Assembly: GCA_900142905.1 (NCBI GenBank)
Contig: FSRV01000003.1
Location: 496,001-560,000, forward strand
Reading direction: 5' to 3'
Length of the DNA: 64,000 nt
Origin: Burkholderia sp. GAS332
GTDB lineage: Bacteria; Pseudomonadota; Gammaproteobacteria; Burkholderiales; Burkholderiaceae
Shown: positions 1-9,210 of the stretch, piece after piece
How the letters are laid out: every line of letters starts with the position of its first letter
How positions within the stretch are numbered: position 1 is the stretch's first letter
Position numbers and translations under genes: made by a program
Notes under the pieces: model-generated
The model's input: only the letters and a program-made list of their open reading frames with translations
Databases searched by the model: none
What the model was told of the DNA's origin: nothing

Positions 1-238
1 GCGTCTGGTTGCCCTCCACCTGCACACCCATCCACGCGCGGATATGATCAGGCTCTGCCTCCGGCCGCAATTTGATCGTGTAACCCACGATCACCTGCTC
101 GTCCTCGAGTCGGCGCAGACGGTGGGTCACCGTGCCGCGTGCGACGCCAAGTTTGGCCGCCAGAGTGGCGACGCTCATCCGCGCGTCGGCGCGCATCAGC
201 GCAATCAGTTTCTTGTCTGTATCGTCCATATTGCTCAT
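1..238 (-). CDS. AsnC/Lrp-family regulator, N-terminal part
   Basis: The reverse strand encodes about 79 residues from the ATG at 238 to the window edge, so the C-terminal half is missing. The product starts MSNMDDTDKKLIALMRADAR and has the compact winged HTH of Lrp/AsnC proteins (segment VATLAAKLGVARGTVTHRLR), followed by the start of the linker to the RAM ligand domain. Members sense amino acids and regulate uptake or catabolism genes. It lies 45 bp downstream of the M20 hydrolase on the same strand, so it may be the last gene of that unit or start its own. Another ATG three codons in (229) is possible. Confidence 0.85.
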   Translation of the reverse strand, partial: MSNMDDTDKKLIALMRADARMSVATLAAKLGVARGTVTHRLRRLEDEQVIVGYTIKLRPEAEPDHIRAWMGVQVEGNQT

Positions 239-283
239 AGGACCGGCGGACTGCGTTGGTGACGTCGTCCGCCGGTCCCGTTC

Positions 284-1456
284 TCAGTCCTTCAGATAGC
301 GCTCAGCGAGCAGAGCCCAGTAGGCGCTGCCGACGACGATGTTGTCGTCGTTGAAGTCGTAGCCCGGGTTGTGTACCACGCAGCCGCCTTCGCCCGCACC
401 GTTGCCGATCAGCAGATAGCTGCCCGGACATTGTTCAAGCATGACCGCGAAGTCTTCGCTGCCTGTGAGCGCCGCGCCTTGCGGCGTGACGTTATCCACG
501 CCGACCAGTTCAATCCCCACCTGCCGTGCAAACTCCGTTTCGGTAACGGAATTGACGAGCACTGGATAGTCGCGCTTGTACGTGACTTCCGCGCGCACGC
601 CGAAGCTTTCGGCTTGCGCATTGACGAGGCTGCGAATTCGCGATTCCAACAGATCGCGCACGTCGCGGTCAAGCGCGCGCACGCTCAGTTCAAGCCGTGC
701 GCTGTCGGGGATCACATTGTTCGCGCTGCCAGCAACGAGTGCGCCGGCGGTAACCACTGCTGTCTGCTGCGGATCGACGTTACGCGACACGATGGTCTGC
801 AGCGCCATCACGATGCTTGCGGCTGCGACGATGGGATCCGCGGCGCGATGAGGCATTGCGCCATGGCCACCATGGCCGATGAGGACGATCGTGACGTCGT
901 CGCTCGACGCCATCGCGGCTCCTGTGCGGAAGATCAGATGACCTTGCGCAATACCCGGCATATTGTGCATCGCGAATACCGCGTCGCATGGGAAGCGCTC
1001 GAACAGACCTTCTTCGATCATGATCTTCGCGCCGCCCGGATGTTCCTCAGCCGGCTGAAATATCAAATGCAGCGTGCCGGATAACTGGCCCTCCGTCGCG
1101 AGGTAGTGCGCGGCGGCCATCAGCATGGCGGTGTGACCATCGTGACCGCATGCGTGCATGACGCCCTCATGCACGCTTTGCCAGGGGCGACCGGTGGCCT
1201 CGTGAATCGGCAACGCGTCGAGATCCGCGCGCAGGCCGAGACGCTTGCGCCCGTTGCCGCGTTTGAGCGTGGCGACGATGCCGGTCTGCGCGATACCGCG
1301 GGTCACCTTGTAGCCGAATGCGGCAAGCTGTTCGGCTATCACGTCGGACGTTCGCGTCTCGGCAAGACCGAGTTCCGGATGTCGATGCAGATCGCGACGC
1401 AGATCGATGAAACGGGAGGCGCGCTCACGTAGCGCCTCCATCAGTGGATGGGTCAT
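284..1456 (-). CDS. M20 family amidohydrolase (hippurate/N-acyl amino acid hydrolase type)
   Basis: A 390-residue cytoplasmic metallopeptidase-fold amidohydrolase, the normal length for the HipO/AbgB-like M20D group. Visible metal-site elements are CGHDGH at residues 103-108, the PAEE motif around 135-138, and a C-terminal HNPGYDFND segment. The HGGHGAMPH stretch marks the lid/dimerisation domain. The family hydrolyses N-acyl or N-aroyl amino acids to a carboxylate and free amino acid. An AGGA-type ribosome site precedes the ATG. The amidase upstream and the porin and MFS genes further up suggest one uptake and hydrolysis pathway. The exact substrate cannot be read from sequence. Confidence 0.9.
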   Translation of the reverse strand: MTHPLMEALRERASRFIDLRRDLHRHPELGLAETRTSDVIAEQLAAFGYKVTRGIAQTGIVATLKRGNGRKRLGLRADLDALPIHEATGRPWQSVHEGVMHACGHDGHTAMLMAAAHYLATEGQLSGTLHLIFQPAEEHPGGAKIMIEEGLFERFPCDAVFAMHNMPGIAQGHLIFRTGAAMASSDDVTIVLIGHGGHGAMPHRAADPIVAAASIVMALQTIVSRNVDPQQTAVVTAGALVAGSANNVIPDSARLELSVRALDRDVRDLLESRIRSLVNAQAESFGVRAEVTYKRDYPVLVNSVTETEFARQVGIELVGVDNVTPQGAALTGSEDFAVMLEQCPGSYLLIGNGAGEGGCVVHNPGYDFNDDNIVVGSAYWALLAERYLKD

Positions 1457-1481
1457 GTATCCAGTTCCTGTGGAGTCGTAG

Positions 1482-1559
1482 CCCGAGACCGCTTAGGGAG
1501 GTCGCGACGTCCGCGGCGTGCCGGACCGTGGCACGCCGTGGCCCACCTGCGGTCTCGGG
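1482..1559. repeat. Nested intergenic inverted repeat
   Basis: The gap between amidase and M20 hydrolase is framed by a perfect 11-bp inverted repeat: CCCGAGACCGC at 1482-1492 and GCGGTCTCGGG at 1549-1559. Inside it is a perfect 8-bp hairpin, GGCGTGCC at 515-522 of that kilobase (1515-1522) and GGCACGCC at 1530-1537, with a 7-nt loop. No T-run follows on either strand, so it is not a plain terminator. As RNA it would fold into one large structure that could affect processing or relative expression of the two genes. Confidence 0.6.
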
Positions 1560-1561
1560 GA

Positions 1562-2998
1562 TCAGAATGCGAGCGGCATCCGGGCGCGCAGTTCAATTGC
1601 CTCGCCGGCAGCGAGACATAGGTCCTCGCGGAAAGCGCCCGAGACAAGCTGCACGCCGACCGGCACGCCGTCATGCACGCCCGTCGGCACGCTCAGGCCG
1701 GGGAAATTGAGCGCCGCGACCAGCGTGAGTGGCAACTGAGCGTCGAGAATGCGCGACATCGTTTCCGGTCCCTCCTGATCCATGCCCCAACGCAACGGCA
1801 TTTCAAGCGAGGTCGGCATTAGCACGAGCGGATATTGCTCGAAAAACGCGTTCCACTTACGACGCAGACGGTCGCGTCGGGCAAGGCCCTGGATGTAACC
1901 CTCGAGTGTCACTCCGGTGTCGACGCGAGCGAGCATGCTTTGCAAAGCGTTGCGTGCACCTTGATCGCCGTACCCTTCAACGGTCTGTGCGAAGCCGGTC
2001 AAGATCTCCGTCATGGCGACCGTCATCCAGATATCAGCGCCTTCGCGCATCTCCGGCGGTGCAACGCGTTCGACTATGTACCCCGCATCGGCGAGCCAGT
2101 GCGCGGACTGCTGCAACCCTTCGCGCACCTGTGCATCGATCGGCATACCTTCAATTTCGTCGACCAGCGCGACCTTGATCGGGCCCTTGATAGCCGGACC
2201 GGCGAGCGGCGCGGGCACCCAGTTCGGGTCACGACTGTCCGCTGCGGACATCGCGGCGAGACTCACGCGCAAGTCGCGCACTGATCGCGCAATCGGACCC
2301 TGCACCGCATAGAACTGCGCTGCGAACGTGCGCAGTTCGCCCGAACTTGGCGTGAACGACGGAATGCGCCCGGCAGTCGGACGCAAGCCGGCAACGCCGC
2401 ATGCATAGGCTGGATAGCGAACCGAGCCGGCCAGATCGTTGCCGTGCGCGACCGGACACATCCCGGCGGCAACCGCAGCCGATGCGCCACCCGATGAACC
2501 GCCCGGCGTGATGTCGTCGCGCCACGGGTTAAGCGTGCGGCCGTGCAGGGCGTTGTCGGTAAACCAGCGCATCGAAAAGGCGGGTGTGTTGGTCCGGCCA
2601 ACGATCACCGCGCCGGACTTCAGCAGATTTGATACGACGGGGCTGTGCGAATGCGCAATCAGGTTGTGCTTTGCGACGACCCCATGCGTGGTCGGCTCGC
2701 CGATCACGTCGACGTTGCATTTGACTGTGACAGGCACGCCGTGCAGCACGCCAAGCGGGGCGCCCGCGGCACGTTGGGCGTCGGCCTCGTCGGCGGCGCG
2801 CAAGGCGGATTCGCGGTTGATGTGCGTTAGCGCATTGATGCGCGGATTTTCGACGTCAATACGAGCAAGGCAGCTCGTCACCGCCTCACGGCTCGAGACC
2901 GCGCCTTGTGCGATTGCTTCAGCGATCTGCCAGGCTTCCCAGCGCCAGAGGTCGCTCGGTAGAGTCGTGTGTGTGATCCCGGATTGCATGCTTCCCAT
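1562..2998 (-). CDS. Amidase signature family protein
   Basis: A 478-residue amidase with the Ser-cisSer-Lys triad: Lys93 in VPVTVK, Ser168 in GGSSGG and nucleophile Ser192 in DLAGSVR. The family cleaves C-N amide bonds in the cytoplasm and includes AtzF/GatA relatives. The ATG at 2998 is chosen because GAGG lies 8 nt upstream; a longer reading from a TTG at 3022 lacks such a site. It sits between the porin (77 bp) and the M20 hydrolase (105 bp) on the same strand, consistent with a shared transcript. Substrate unknown. Confidence 0.9.
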   Translation of the reverse strand: MGSMQSGITHTTLPSDLWRWEAWQIAEAIAQGAVSSREAVTSCLARIDVENPRINALTHINRESALRAADEADAQRAAGAPLGVLHGVPVTVKCNVDVIGEPTTHGVVAKHNLIAHSHSPVVSNLLKSGAVIVGRTNTPAFSMRWFTDNALHGRTLNPWRDDITPGGSSGGASAAVAAGMCPVAHGNDLAGSVRYPAYACGVAGLRPTAGRIPSFTPSSGELRTFAAQFYAVQGPIARSVRDLRVSLAAMSAADSRDPNWVPAPLAGPAIKGPIKVALVDEIEGMPIDAQVREGLQQSAHWLADAGYIVERVAPPEMREGADIWMTVAMTEILTGFAQTVEGYGDQGARNALQSMLARVDTGVTLEGYIQGLARRDRLRRKWNAFFEQYPLVLMPTSLEMPLRWGMDQEGPETMSRILDAQLPLTLVAALNFPGLSVPTGVHDGVPVGVQLVSGAFREDLCLAAGEAIELRARMPLAF

Positions 2999-3074
2999 CT
3001 TGAGTTCCTCGAAAATACGCAAGCCCGACGTCCAGCGACATCGGGCCTGCCGGCGAAAGCGCGCCGGCGGCGGG

Positions 3075-4169
3075 TTAAAACAGATGACGCATACCGATGC
3101 GCGACACGAACTGCCGGTCGGTCGACGACGGCGCCGTCAGCGCGATCGATGCGACCGTGCCCCCACCGGTCGCTTTCTGCCCGTCCAGGTCGATATAGAC
3201 ATCGGTGTGTTTCGAGATCAGGTAATCGATGCCCGCAGTGGCCGTGTACCAGCGCGACGACTCGAAGCGGTCGAATGACATCTTGGCCGCCAGCACCAGA
3301 TCGGGGAGCACGTGCCAGTCGCCACCCAGATGCAACACCTGGTCGGTGGCGGTGTGCCCCGTCAGTTTCAACTGCGAATTGGTGTACAGCGCCGCAGCGC
3401 TCCACGCGCCGTAGGCGTAGGTCGCGCCAACGCCGAGAATGCGCTGGTTGTCGGCGACGAGCGTGGTGCTTGGATTGACGGGCTGGCCGAGCACGGTCGG
3501 CGCGCCGCTCAGACCGGCAAAGACGGGCGCCTTGTCGATGTCGGTTAGCACGGCACCTGCGGAGAATCCGCCATACGTGTACTGGATGTTCGCGCTGATG
3601 GCGCGGCCGATATTGGTAGAAGATGTGCCCGCGTTCTGGCCGAACCCATACATGAAGCCGCCCTTGAAACCAGCAAAGTCTGCGCTCGTGAACTGCACGG
3701 TGTTGTTCAGACGTTCCCCGGACACGCGGTCGAAGTCCGCGTTCTGAACGCCATAGAGGCCGCAGTTCAGGCAGGGCAGATAGTGTTCCAGCAGCACGGT
3801 GTAGTCGTACTGCCGGCCCATCGAGATTTCTCCGATCGACTTGTCTCCGAGGCCAACATAGGCCTGCTTGCCGAACATCAGCCCGCCCTGACCGAGCGCG
3901 CCCGTGCTAGCCGAGAAGCCGTTTTCTAGCTTGAAGAAGGCGCGCATGCCGCCGCCCAGATCTTCCGTGCCGAGAAAACCAAGTGCGTTGGCCTTGTTGA
4001 CTCCGTCCTGCATTTTCACGAGCGAGTGACCGCCGTAGTTGTTCACGTAGGTCACACCGTTGTCGATGCTGCCGAACAGCGTCACCGACGATTGCCCCCA
4101 GGCGGTGGCTGTCATGACGGGAAGCAGCAGTGTTGCTGCGATAAGGCGTTTCACGAGGATGGTCTCCAT
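3075..4169 (-). CDS. Gram-negative porin, OmpC/PorB-like beta-barrel
   Basis: A 364-residue outer-membrane porin. It has an N-terminal signal peptide (RLIAATLLLPVMTATAWGQ), then SSVTLFGSIDNGV, the usual first strand of betaproteobacterial porins, and ends RIGMRHLF with the terminal Phe recognised by the BAM machinery. The ATG at 4169 is chosen because the longer frame upstream to 4319 is not signal-like. Burkholderiales often have a dedicated porin next to a catabolic transporter, as here with the MHS permease 121 bp upstream. GC-rich hairpins lie just past the stop. Confidence 0.92.
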   Translation of the reverse strand: METILVKRLIAATLLLPVMTATAWGQSSVTLFGSIDNGVTYVNNYGGHSLVKMQDGVNKANALGFLGTEDLGGGMRAFFKLENGFSASTGALGQGGLMFGKQAYVGLGDKSIGEISMGRQYDYTVLLEHYLPCLNCGLYGVQNADFDRVSGERLNNTVQFTSADFAGFKGGFMYGFGQNAGTSSTNIGRAISANIQYTYGGFSAGAVLTDIDKAPVFAGLSGAPTVLGQPVNPSTTLVADNQRILGVGATYAYGAWSAAALYTNSQLKLTGHTATDQVLHLGGDWHVLPDLVLAAKMSFDRFESSRWYTATAGIDYLISKHTDVYIDLDGQKATGGGTVASIALTAPSSTDRQFVSRIGMRHLF

Positions 4170-4290
4170 TGTGGTTGATGCGGTCGATCGAAATCGTCGG
4201 CACGAGGCCGCCCCGGTCTGCCGGCATGTCAGCCGGCAACCGTGTGTGCTTGACAGGTGGAGTGGAAAGCGGGGAGAAGCGGCGAGCCGG

Positions 4291-5619
4291 TCAGACGTGC
4301 AGACTGGCTTCCTGCGCAACCGATTCGCGCTGCGTCATTACCAGCACGCCGAGGGTGCCAAGCACGACGCTGGCTGCGATATACCAGGCGGGTGCGAGGC
4401 GGTCGCCCGTGACCTTCGTGAGCCACGTGTTGATCAGCGGAGCGAGACCACCGAAACACATGGCACCGAGGTTGTAGACGATCGCCATGCCAGTCGAGCG
4501 AATCTGCACAGGGAACGCTTCGGCGAGCGCAGCAGCCGAGGGCCCCCAAAAGAAGCTCATCAGGAATGCGGACACCAGTTCAAAGCGGATGAGGCTGACA
4601 GCACCCGGCGCGTTTACGAGCGACGCGAGAAGCGGATACGCGAGGACGCCGTACAGCAACATCGCGGGCACCATCACACGCCGGCGGCCATAGCGGTCGG
4701 ACAGATAGCCCGTGAACGGACACATCAGGAGCAGGACCACCGCGCCGACGAGCATGCCAAGCTGTCCCGTGCCGGCGTCGAGTCCGAGCGCGCCGCTGGC
4801 GAAGAGCGGGATGTAGATCAGCCCGACATACGCCGATGTCGTACAGATCGCCACGATGCCAAGCGTGCCGAGAAGCTGGCGCGGATAGCGGCGCACGATC
4901 TCGACGAGCGAGAGACGAGCCTGCGGTGTGTGACGTTTCTGGTTGATGAAGGCAACGAACTCCGGCGACTCGTCGACACGCGAACGGATGTAGTAGCCGA
5001 TCGGACCGATTAGCGAACCGAACACGAAGGGCAGTCGCCAACCCCATTGCTGCAGCGACGCCGGCGTCAGGTTGTGCAGCAGCAGATACGCGACTGCGCC
5101 GCCGAGCGCGAACGACAGCGCCTGCGAACAGGCCTGGAAGCTGCCGATCAGATTGCGGTGACCTCGCGGCGAGTATTCGAGCAGCATGGCGGTCGCACTG
5201 GCAAATTCGCCGCCCGCCGAGAAACCCTGCAGCATCCGCGCGCCGACAATCATCACCGAGGCGGCGATCCCGATTGTTGCGTAAGATGGGGTGAGACCGA
5301 TCAGAAGCGTGCCGGCGGACATCATCAGAATGATCGCCGAAAGGGCGGCCTTGCGCCCGGCGCGGTCCGCGTACATGCCGAGCAGCACGCCACCCACCGG
5401 TCTCACAAGGAAAGCGATGCCGAAGGATGCGAACGCAACCATCAGTGTCGCCGCCCCGCCTTGAGGGGGAAACATAAGACGCGAAATGATGAGAGAAAAG
5501 CTGCTGAAAATGCCGAAATCAAACCATTCCAGCCCGTTGCCGATCACCGATGACACGATCGCCCGGCGGCGGGCGCGTGGTGCGATGGTCGGTTCGGGAA
5601 GGATTTCTTGCGTTGCCAT
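4291..5619 (-). CDS. MFS transporter, metabolite:H+ symporter (MHS) type
   Basis: A 442-residue inner-membrane permease with about 12 hydrophobic segments. It begins with a short basic tail and the NGLEWFDFGIF segment typical of the MHS (ShiA/ProP/CitA-like) subfamily, and contains the loop motif GYLSDRYGRRR. The ATG at 5619 has an ACGAGG ribosome site; the frame is open further up to 5760 but that part is not membrane-like. It probably imports the substrate of the downstream amidase/hydrolase pair. A LysR-like dyad lies about 100 bp upstream. Confidence 0.9.
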   Translation of the reverse strand: MATQEILPEPTIAPRARRRAIVSSVIGNGLEWFDFGIFSSFSLIISRLMFPPQGGAATLMVAFASFGIAFLVRPVGGVLLGMYADRAGRKAALSAIILMMSAGTLLIGLTPSYATIGIAASVMIVGARMLQGFSAGGEFASATAMLLEYSPRGHRNLIGSFQACSQALSFALGGAVAYLLLHNLTPASLQQWGWRLPFVFGSLIGPIGYYIRSRVDESPEFVAFINQKRHTPQARLSLVEIVRRYPRQLLGTLGIVAICTTSAYVGLIYIPLFASGALGLDAGTGQLGMLVGAVVLLLMCPFTGYLSDRYGRRRVMVPAMLLYGVLAYPLLASLVNAPGAVSLIRFELVSAFLMSFFWGPSAAALAEAFPVQIRSTGMAIVYNLGAMCFGGLAPLINTWLTKVTGDRLAPAWYIAASVVLGTLGVLVMTQRESVAQEASLHV

Positions 5620-5720
5620 TGGCGCCTCGTGACATGAAAGCGAAAGTCGGATCCCGGTGGGAACCAGTGTCACGATCGTAGAGCGACCGGGTGATCGGTC
5701 ATAGCCAACGAAACAATTCG

Positions 5721-5741
5721 GTGTAAGGTTTTGCTTTACAC
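5721..5741. promoter_or_regulatory. LysR-type-like operator dyad
   Basis: Perfect inverted repeat GTGTAA-N9-TTACAC in the gap between the LysR gene and the MFS gene. Its size and symmetry fit LysR-regulator sites, although the T/A spacing is N13 rather than the canonical T-N11-A. The position suits activation of the minus-strand transporter-porin-amidase-hydrolase unit by the adjacent regulator. Binding is inferred. Confidence 0.6.
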
Positions 5742-5756
5742 GGGGGCAATCGACAT

Positions 5757-6713
5757 TCAATCCCCTTCGATGAATTCGACAGAGTTCATCATTCGTCTGA
5801 TGGACGGTTCGTCGCTGTCGCGACAGGCTTTAGCTGCCTCGACAAAGCACTCGACCATCAACTGCGCGGCAGCGCTTGGCGTATCGCCGCGCCGCATGAT
5901 GAGGCTGGTGGTCATTTCGGGGAGCTCGTCCTGAATGGGCAGCGCCGTCATCCGCGTGCGCATCAGCGGCGATTCGACCAATGGCCACGGGCACACAGTC
6001 AGCATCTCGCTGCCTTCCATCATGGCCATCGAAATCAGCGTAGAGCGTGCGTAGTGCACCTGATTAGGCGACAGCGCGAGCCCGTGGCGAGCGAGCATGG
6101 TGCTGTGCCGCTGTTCGTGCATGTCTTCGCGCATGGTCATGACCCAGCTTTGATCGGCGAGATCGCGCAGCGACGTGCACTTGGCAAGTGGATGCCCGAC
6201 GCGACCGACAATGGCGAGTCCGCATGAAAACAGGTCGCGCGAGATGAAGTTCGCGCTTTGACTTTTTGGTGGGGCGAGACCGATCGAAAAATCGAGCGTG
6301 CCGTCGCGCAGGGCGGAGTGAGACGTGCCAATTGCTTCCGAGAAATCCAGACGCACGCCGGAGCGCATTCGCTGAAAATCGGCTAGTGCACGTGGCAAGA
6401 TGGTTTGCGACACCCATGGCGTCGCACCGATCGTCACTGCGCCACCCTTCAATCCGCGAATCTGTTCGATTTCCTCCTCAGCGCGATCAATCTGCGCGAG
6501 GATGAGGCGTGCGTGTGCGAGCAGCCGCCGGCCAGCATAGGTCAACGCCACCCCTTGGGGCTGGCGCGTGAACAGGGGGGCGCCCGTGTGACGTTCCAGC
6601 TCGCGCAACGCAAGGCTCACGGCCGTAGCGGAGAGGCCGAGTTGCTCCGCAGCCGCACGCATGCTGCCTTTTTCTGCGATGTGCGTAAAACATCTTAAAT
6701 GCTGGATCTTCAT
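5757..6713 (-). CDS. LysR-family transcriptional regulator
   Basis: A 318-residue regulator with the N-terminal winged HTH (MKIQHLRCFTHIAEKGSMRA, then AAEQLGLSATAVSLALRELE) and a C-terminal periplasmic-binding-protein-like effector domain. It is on the same strand as, and immediately upstream of, the MFS transporter, with a 21-bp dyad between them, so it most likely controls that cluster in response to the imported compound. Length and domain order are standard. Confidence 0.93.
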   Translation of the reverse strand: MKIQHLRCFTHIAEKGSMRAAAEQLGLSATAVSLALRELERHTGAPLFTRQPQGVALTYAGRRLLAHARLILAQIDRAEEEIEQIRGLKGGAVTIGATPWVSQTILPRALADFQRMRSGVRLDFSEAIGTSHSALRDGTLDFSIGLAPPKSQSANFISRDLFSCGLAIVGRVGHPLAKCTSLRDLADQSWVMTMREDMHEQRHSTMLARHGLALSPNQVHYARSTLISMAMMEGSEMLTVCPWPLVESPLMRTRMTALPIQDELPEMTTSLIMRRGDTPSAAAQLMVECFVEAAKACRDSDEPSIRRMMNSVEFIEGD

Positions 6714-7348
6714 GAAAGTTCAAAGCCTGTGACGGGCGCCATTGCCGTCAGCATGATAGCGAGAACACTCGCCGCGCGCCGCAAACACACGTGGAGCGTG
6801 TCAACGCAGCATGAGTTTTCAGGTTGGGTTCTGCCGCATTTGTCGATCCAATGGCAACCCGCGTCCACAGTAACAATTGGAGCTAACGTCAAGATTTTGC
6901 GCGGATCAGGGAATCGACGACATGCCGGGTGGCCGTCTCGAAGCGGACCGATAGCGGACCGGCGCAAATCGTTTCTCAGTGGCCCAATCGGGTCGAAAGT
7001 GCGCATCCGCTTACGGTGAGACCGGGCACTCGCGACCGCCGACCTGCGAATGGCAGGAAAGCGCCCCGTAGCCGCCTGACCAACGCAGATACTCGACTGT
7101 CGGGCCGATAACATAACTTGCCCTTGATCGACGACGTACAATGACTACTGCGCTCCCGCTTCTGCGTGCGCATCAGCTTGGTCGCTTTCGTTGGCTTCTT
7201 TTGCCGCTTGCTGTCCCTCGCGCGGGGAACAAGGAGGTCAGCATCCAGGTCACCGGATCGGCATATTGGATAACAAGTCCGAGGCCAATGCCCGCTCCCT
7301 TATAATCCCCGCATCGATAGTGATCTCACCGGCGGAGAGCCCCACTTT
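6714..7348. other. Intergenic, no supported gene
   Basis: About 635 bp between the LysR gene and the two-HTH gene. A 143-codon open frame on the minus strand (7141-6710) is Arg/Ser-rich, has no ribosome site or recognisable domain, and is treated as chance. Promoters for LysR and for the plus-strand gene at 7349 presumably lie here. Confidence 0.6.
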
Positions 7349-7942
7349 ATGAGTCAGCCACATGGGCGATATTCGGAATCTCGAGATAAGGGTCCGCGTC
7401 AATCGCGCCAACCTTCGAAAACGACATCCCTCCGACAGAACAAGCCATATGTAAAGACACCACCGGCGCGAGACCCGGCCCAGACGGCGTCCATTTTCAA
7501 AACGCGTTCGTTCAAATGGCTTGTCGACGCGGTGGGCGCGGAGAATATTGCACTGGGACTCGATTCCAACCTGGCGCGCGTGGCCGAATTAATAAACGGC
7601 GAGCGATTCACACCCGAGACGGCCTTCCACATTGAAACGACGCTCGGGCTACCCGATGGGTTTTTCGATCAACCCAATCCCGCCCTCACATCCGAGACCA
7701 TCAGTCGTTTGAAGGCGCCGCTTGACTTTATTCGCGCTCACGCTGAACCGGAATCGGCGGACGAGCAGGCATTGGAATCGGCTCCTGCAATACCTATGAA
7801 TCACCATCGTACCCCCGCTGACCGTTTGCCAAGGGAATCAGAAATGTCAAAGAGGACCGCTGGCTGGTCGCCACAGGTAGCCGCGAAGCGCAAACCTACT
7901 GCGGTAACGGCTGCCGCGGCTCCTTCTTCGAAACCGGCGTAA
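7349..7942 (+). CDS. HTH protein, first half, ended by an in-frame TAA
   Basis: 197 codons from ATG 7349 to TAA 7940-7942. After a basic, disordered N-terminus, residues about 50-110 form a lambda-repressor-like HTH unit (NLARVAELINGERFTPETAF, then IETTLGLPDGFFD), the GLPxGxxD ending being typical of this XRE-like group. The last part is Lys/Ala/Pro-rich. The next frame, 7961-8707, is in the same register and starts with more Ala/Lys, so the TAA probably interrupts one original protein of about 450 residues with two HTH units. Ribosome site GGAG is 13 nt upstream. Role: probably a DNA-binding regulator; target unknown. Confidence 0.7.
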   Translation: MSQPHGRYSESRDKGPRQSRQPSKTTSLRQNKPYVKTPPARDPAQTASIFKTRSFKWLVDAVGAENIALGLDSNLARVAELINGERFTPETAFHIETTLGLPDGFFDQPNPALTSETISRLKAPLDFIRAHAEPESADEQALESAPAIPMNHHRTPADRLPRESEMSKRTAGWSPQVAAKRKPTAVTAAAAPSSKPA

Positions 7943-7960
7943 GCGAAAGCCAAAGCGTCC

Positions 7961-8707
7961 GTGAAGTTGGGGACCCAGCAATCCTTGCCGCTGAACGAGG
8001 TGCCGACTCTGCAAAACATCCGTCGCGCTAATCTGCACGTACTCACCTCCCGTAAAGGATCGAAAGTGCGACTCAGCGCGGTGATGGGTATCAGCGCCTC
8101 CAACCTGGACAATCGTCTGTATGGACAGAAGCGCATGGACGACGCCGAAGCCAACCGTTTCACCGAACGCCTTGGGTTGCCAACTGACTGGCTGGACGTT
8201 CCGCGTTCAATCTCGGACATTCCTGAGTCTGTATCGACTCTGCTTGATCCGCTGCTGGGTCGATCTGCATCTGATCAGCAGGAAGTTCCAGCCGCAAAAA
8301 CGCCGGAGGCGGCGGTAGCAAGAAAATCCGCGGGAAGAAAGGCAAAGGCCGCGAGCGATCGACACGACGCACCGTCCGAGGCGGCTCACGTCAGTGACGC
8401 CGCCGTGATGAAGGCCGCCGTGGAGCAACAGGATTCAAAACTCCCGTCTGCCTCAGATCTGGCAATCCGGCAACCTGTTGACACGGAGGTGCCCCCATCT
8501 GCATCCCACCAGCAGCCTGCGATGAGTCCCGTTACAGAGGTCGTCGCGGAGCCGCGCCATTCTGCTCCCGTGACCAGCCTGGACGATCTGACAGGAATAG
8601 AACCGATCGCGGAGGCGCTGATTAAGACGCTCGCAGGTAAGGCACGAACTGGTCGTCTGGACGAAAAGCAAGCGCTGGAACTATTGCGACAGATTGTGTC
8701 GCTCTAA
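7961..8707 (+). CDS. HTH protein, second half after the in-frame stop
   Basis: 248 codons in the same frame as the preceding gene, with a possible GTG restart at 7961 and only 18 bp between the stop and this codon. Residues about 15-80 hold a second XRE-like HTH (VRLSAVMGISASNLDNRLYG, then FTERLGLPTDWLD), matching the first half unit in layout. A long Ala/Lys/Pro linker follows, then a C-terminal helical segment (LTGIEPIAEALIKTLAGKAR, then KQALELLRQIVSL) that could oligomerise. No good ribosome site precedes 7961, so read-through or a true pseudogene are both possible. Confidence 0.6.
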   Translation: MKLGTQQSLPLNEVPTLQNIRRANLHVLTSRKGSKVRLSAVMGISASNLDNRLYGQKRMDDAEANRFTERLGLPTDWLDVPRSISDIPESVSTLLDPLLGRSASDQQEVPAAKTPEAAVARKSAGRKAKAASDRHDAPSEAAHVSDAAVMKAAVEQQDSKLPSASDLAIRQPVDTEVPPSASHQQPAMSPVTEVVAEPRHSAPVTSLDDLTGIEPIAEALIKTLAGKARTGRLDEKQALELLRQIVSL

Positions 8708-9210
8708 TCTGAACGGGAGTTGACAGGCATTTTGCGGCGGCCGCGCTGTCATAACGCCATTGCAGCTGCCACCAACTCCTTGCGTGTCGTCATGCTGATT
8801 TGCCTCGTCACCTCGTGCCGCTCCCGCCGGCCAATCCGACGGGCAGCTGAGGCAACCGGTCAGCGCAAGTTGCAATACCGATGAGTCAATGCGCCGGCCA
8901 AAATAGTTGTCGCTGACCGGCCGTGCTGCTTGACGCTGTCTAGCCTGGTGGCCTTGCCGTCATAAATTGCAACGGCGAGCGCGCCCCATACAGACGCAAC
9001 CAGGTGGCATCGAAACGTGCCGATGAACGCAGCTCTGGCATGCACATTCGAGGCGGCAATCGCGTGACCCGAAAGCAGTCGACCGGAGGCGCCTCCGATC
9101 CTCAGACGTCGAGAGAGACGGTGCACCGGCTCCCATTTCGCGAACCCAGAAACTCAGGCGACGGCATGGCCGCACAGCCCAATCGTTGCTGCGGCACCGG
9201 CAGCTGCGAA
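8708..9210. other. Intergenic, nothing recognised
   Basis: About 500 bp between the HTH gene and the His-rich peptide gene. Open frames on both strands lack ribosome sites and have compositions expected of GC-rich noncoding DNA. Confidence 0.5.

Noticed and set aside
4205..4250. GCCGGC repeats after the MFS gene as a possible terminator
   Set aside because: Short self-complementary GCCGGC pair without a T-run on either strand; common in this GC-rich genome.
6710..7141. 143-codon minus-strand frame beyond the LysR gene
   Set aside because: Arg/Ser-rich, no ribosome site, no domain; typical chance frame in GC-rich DNA.
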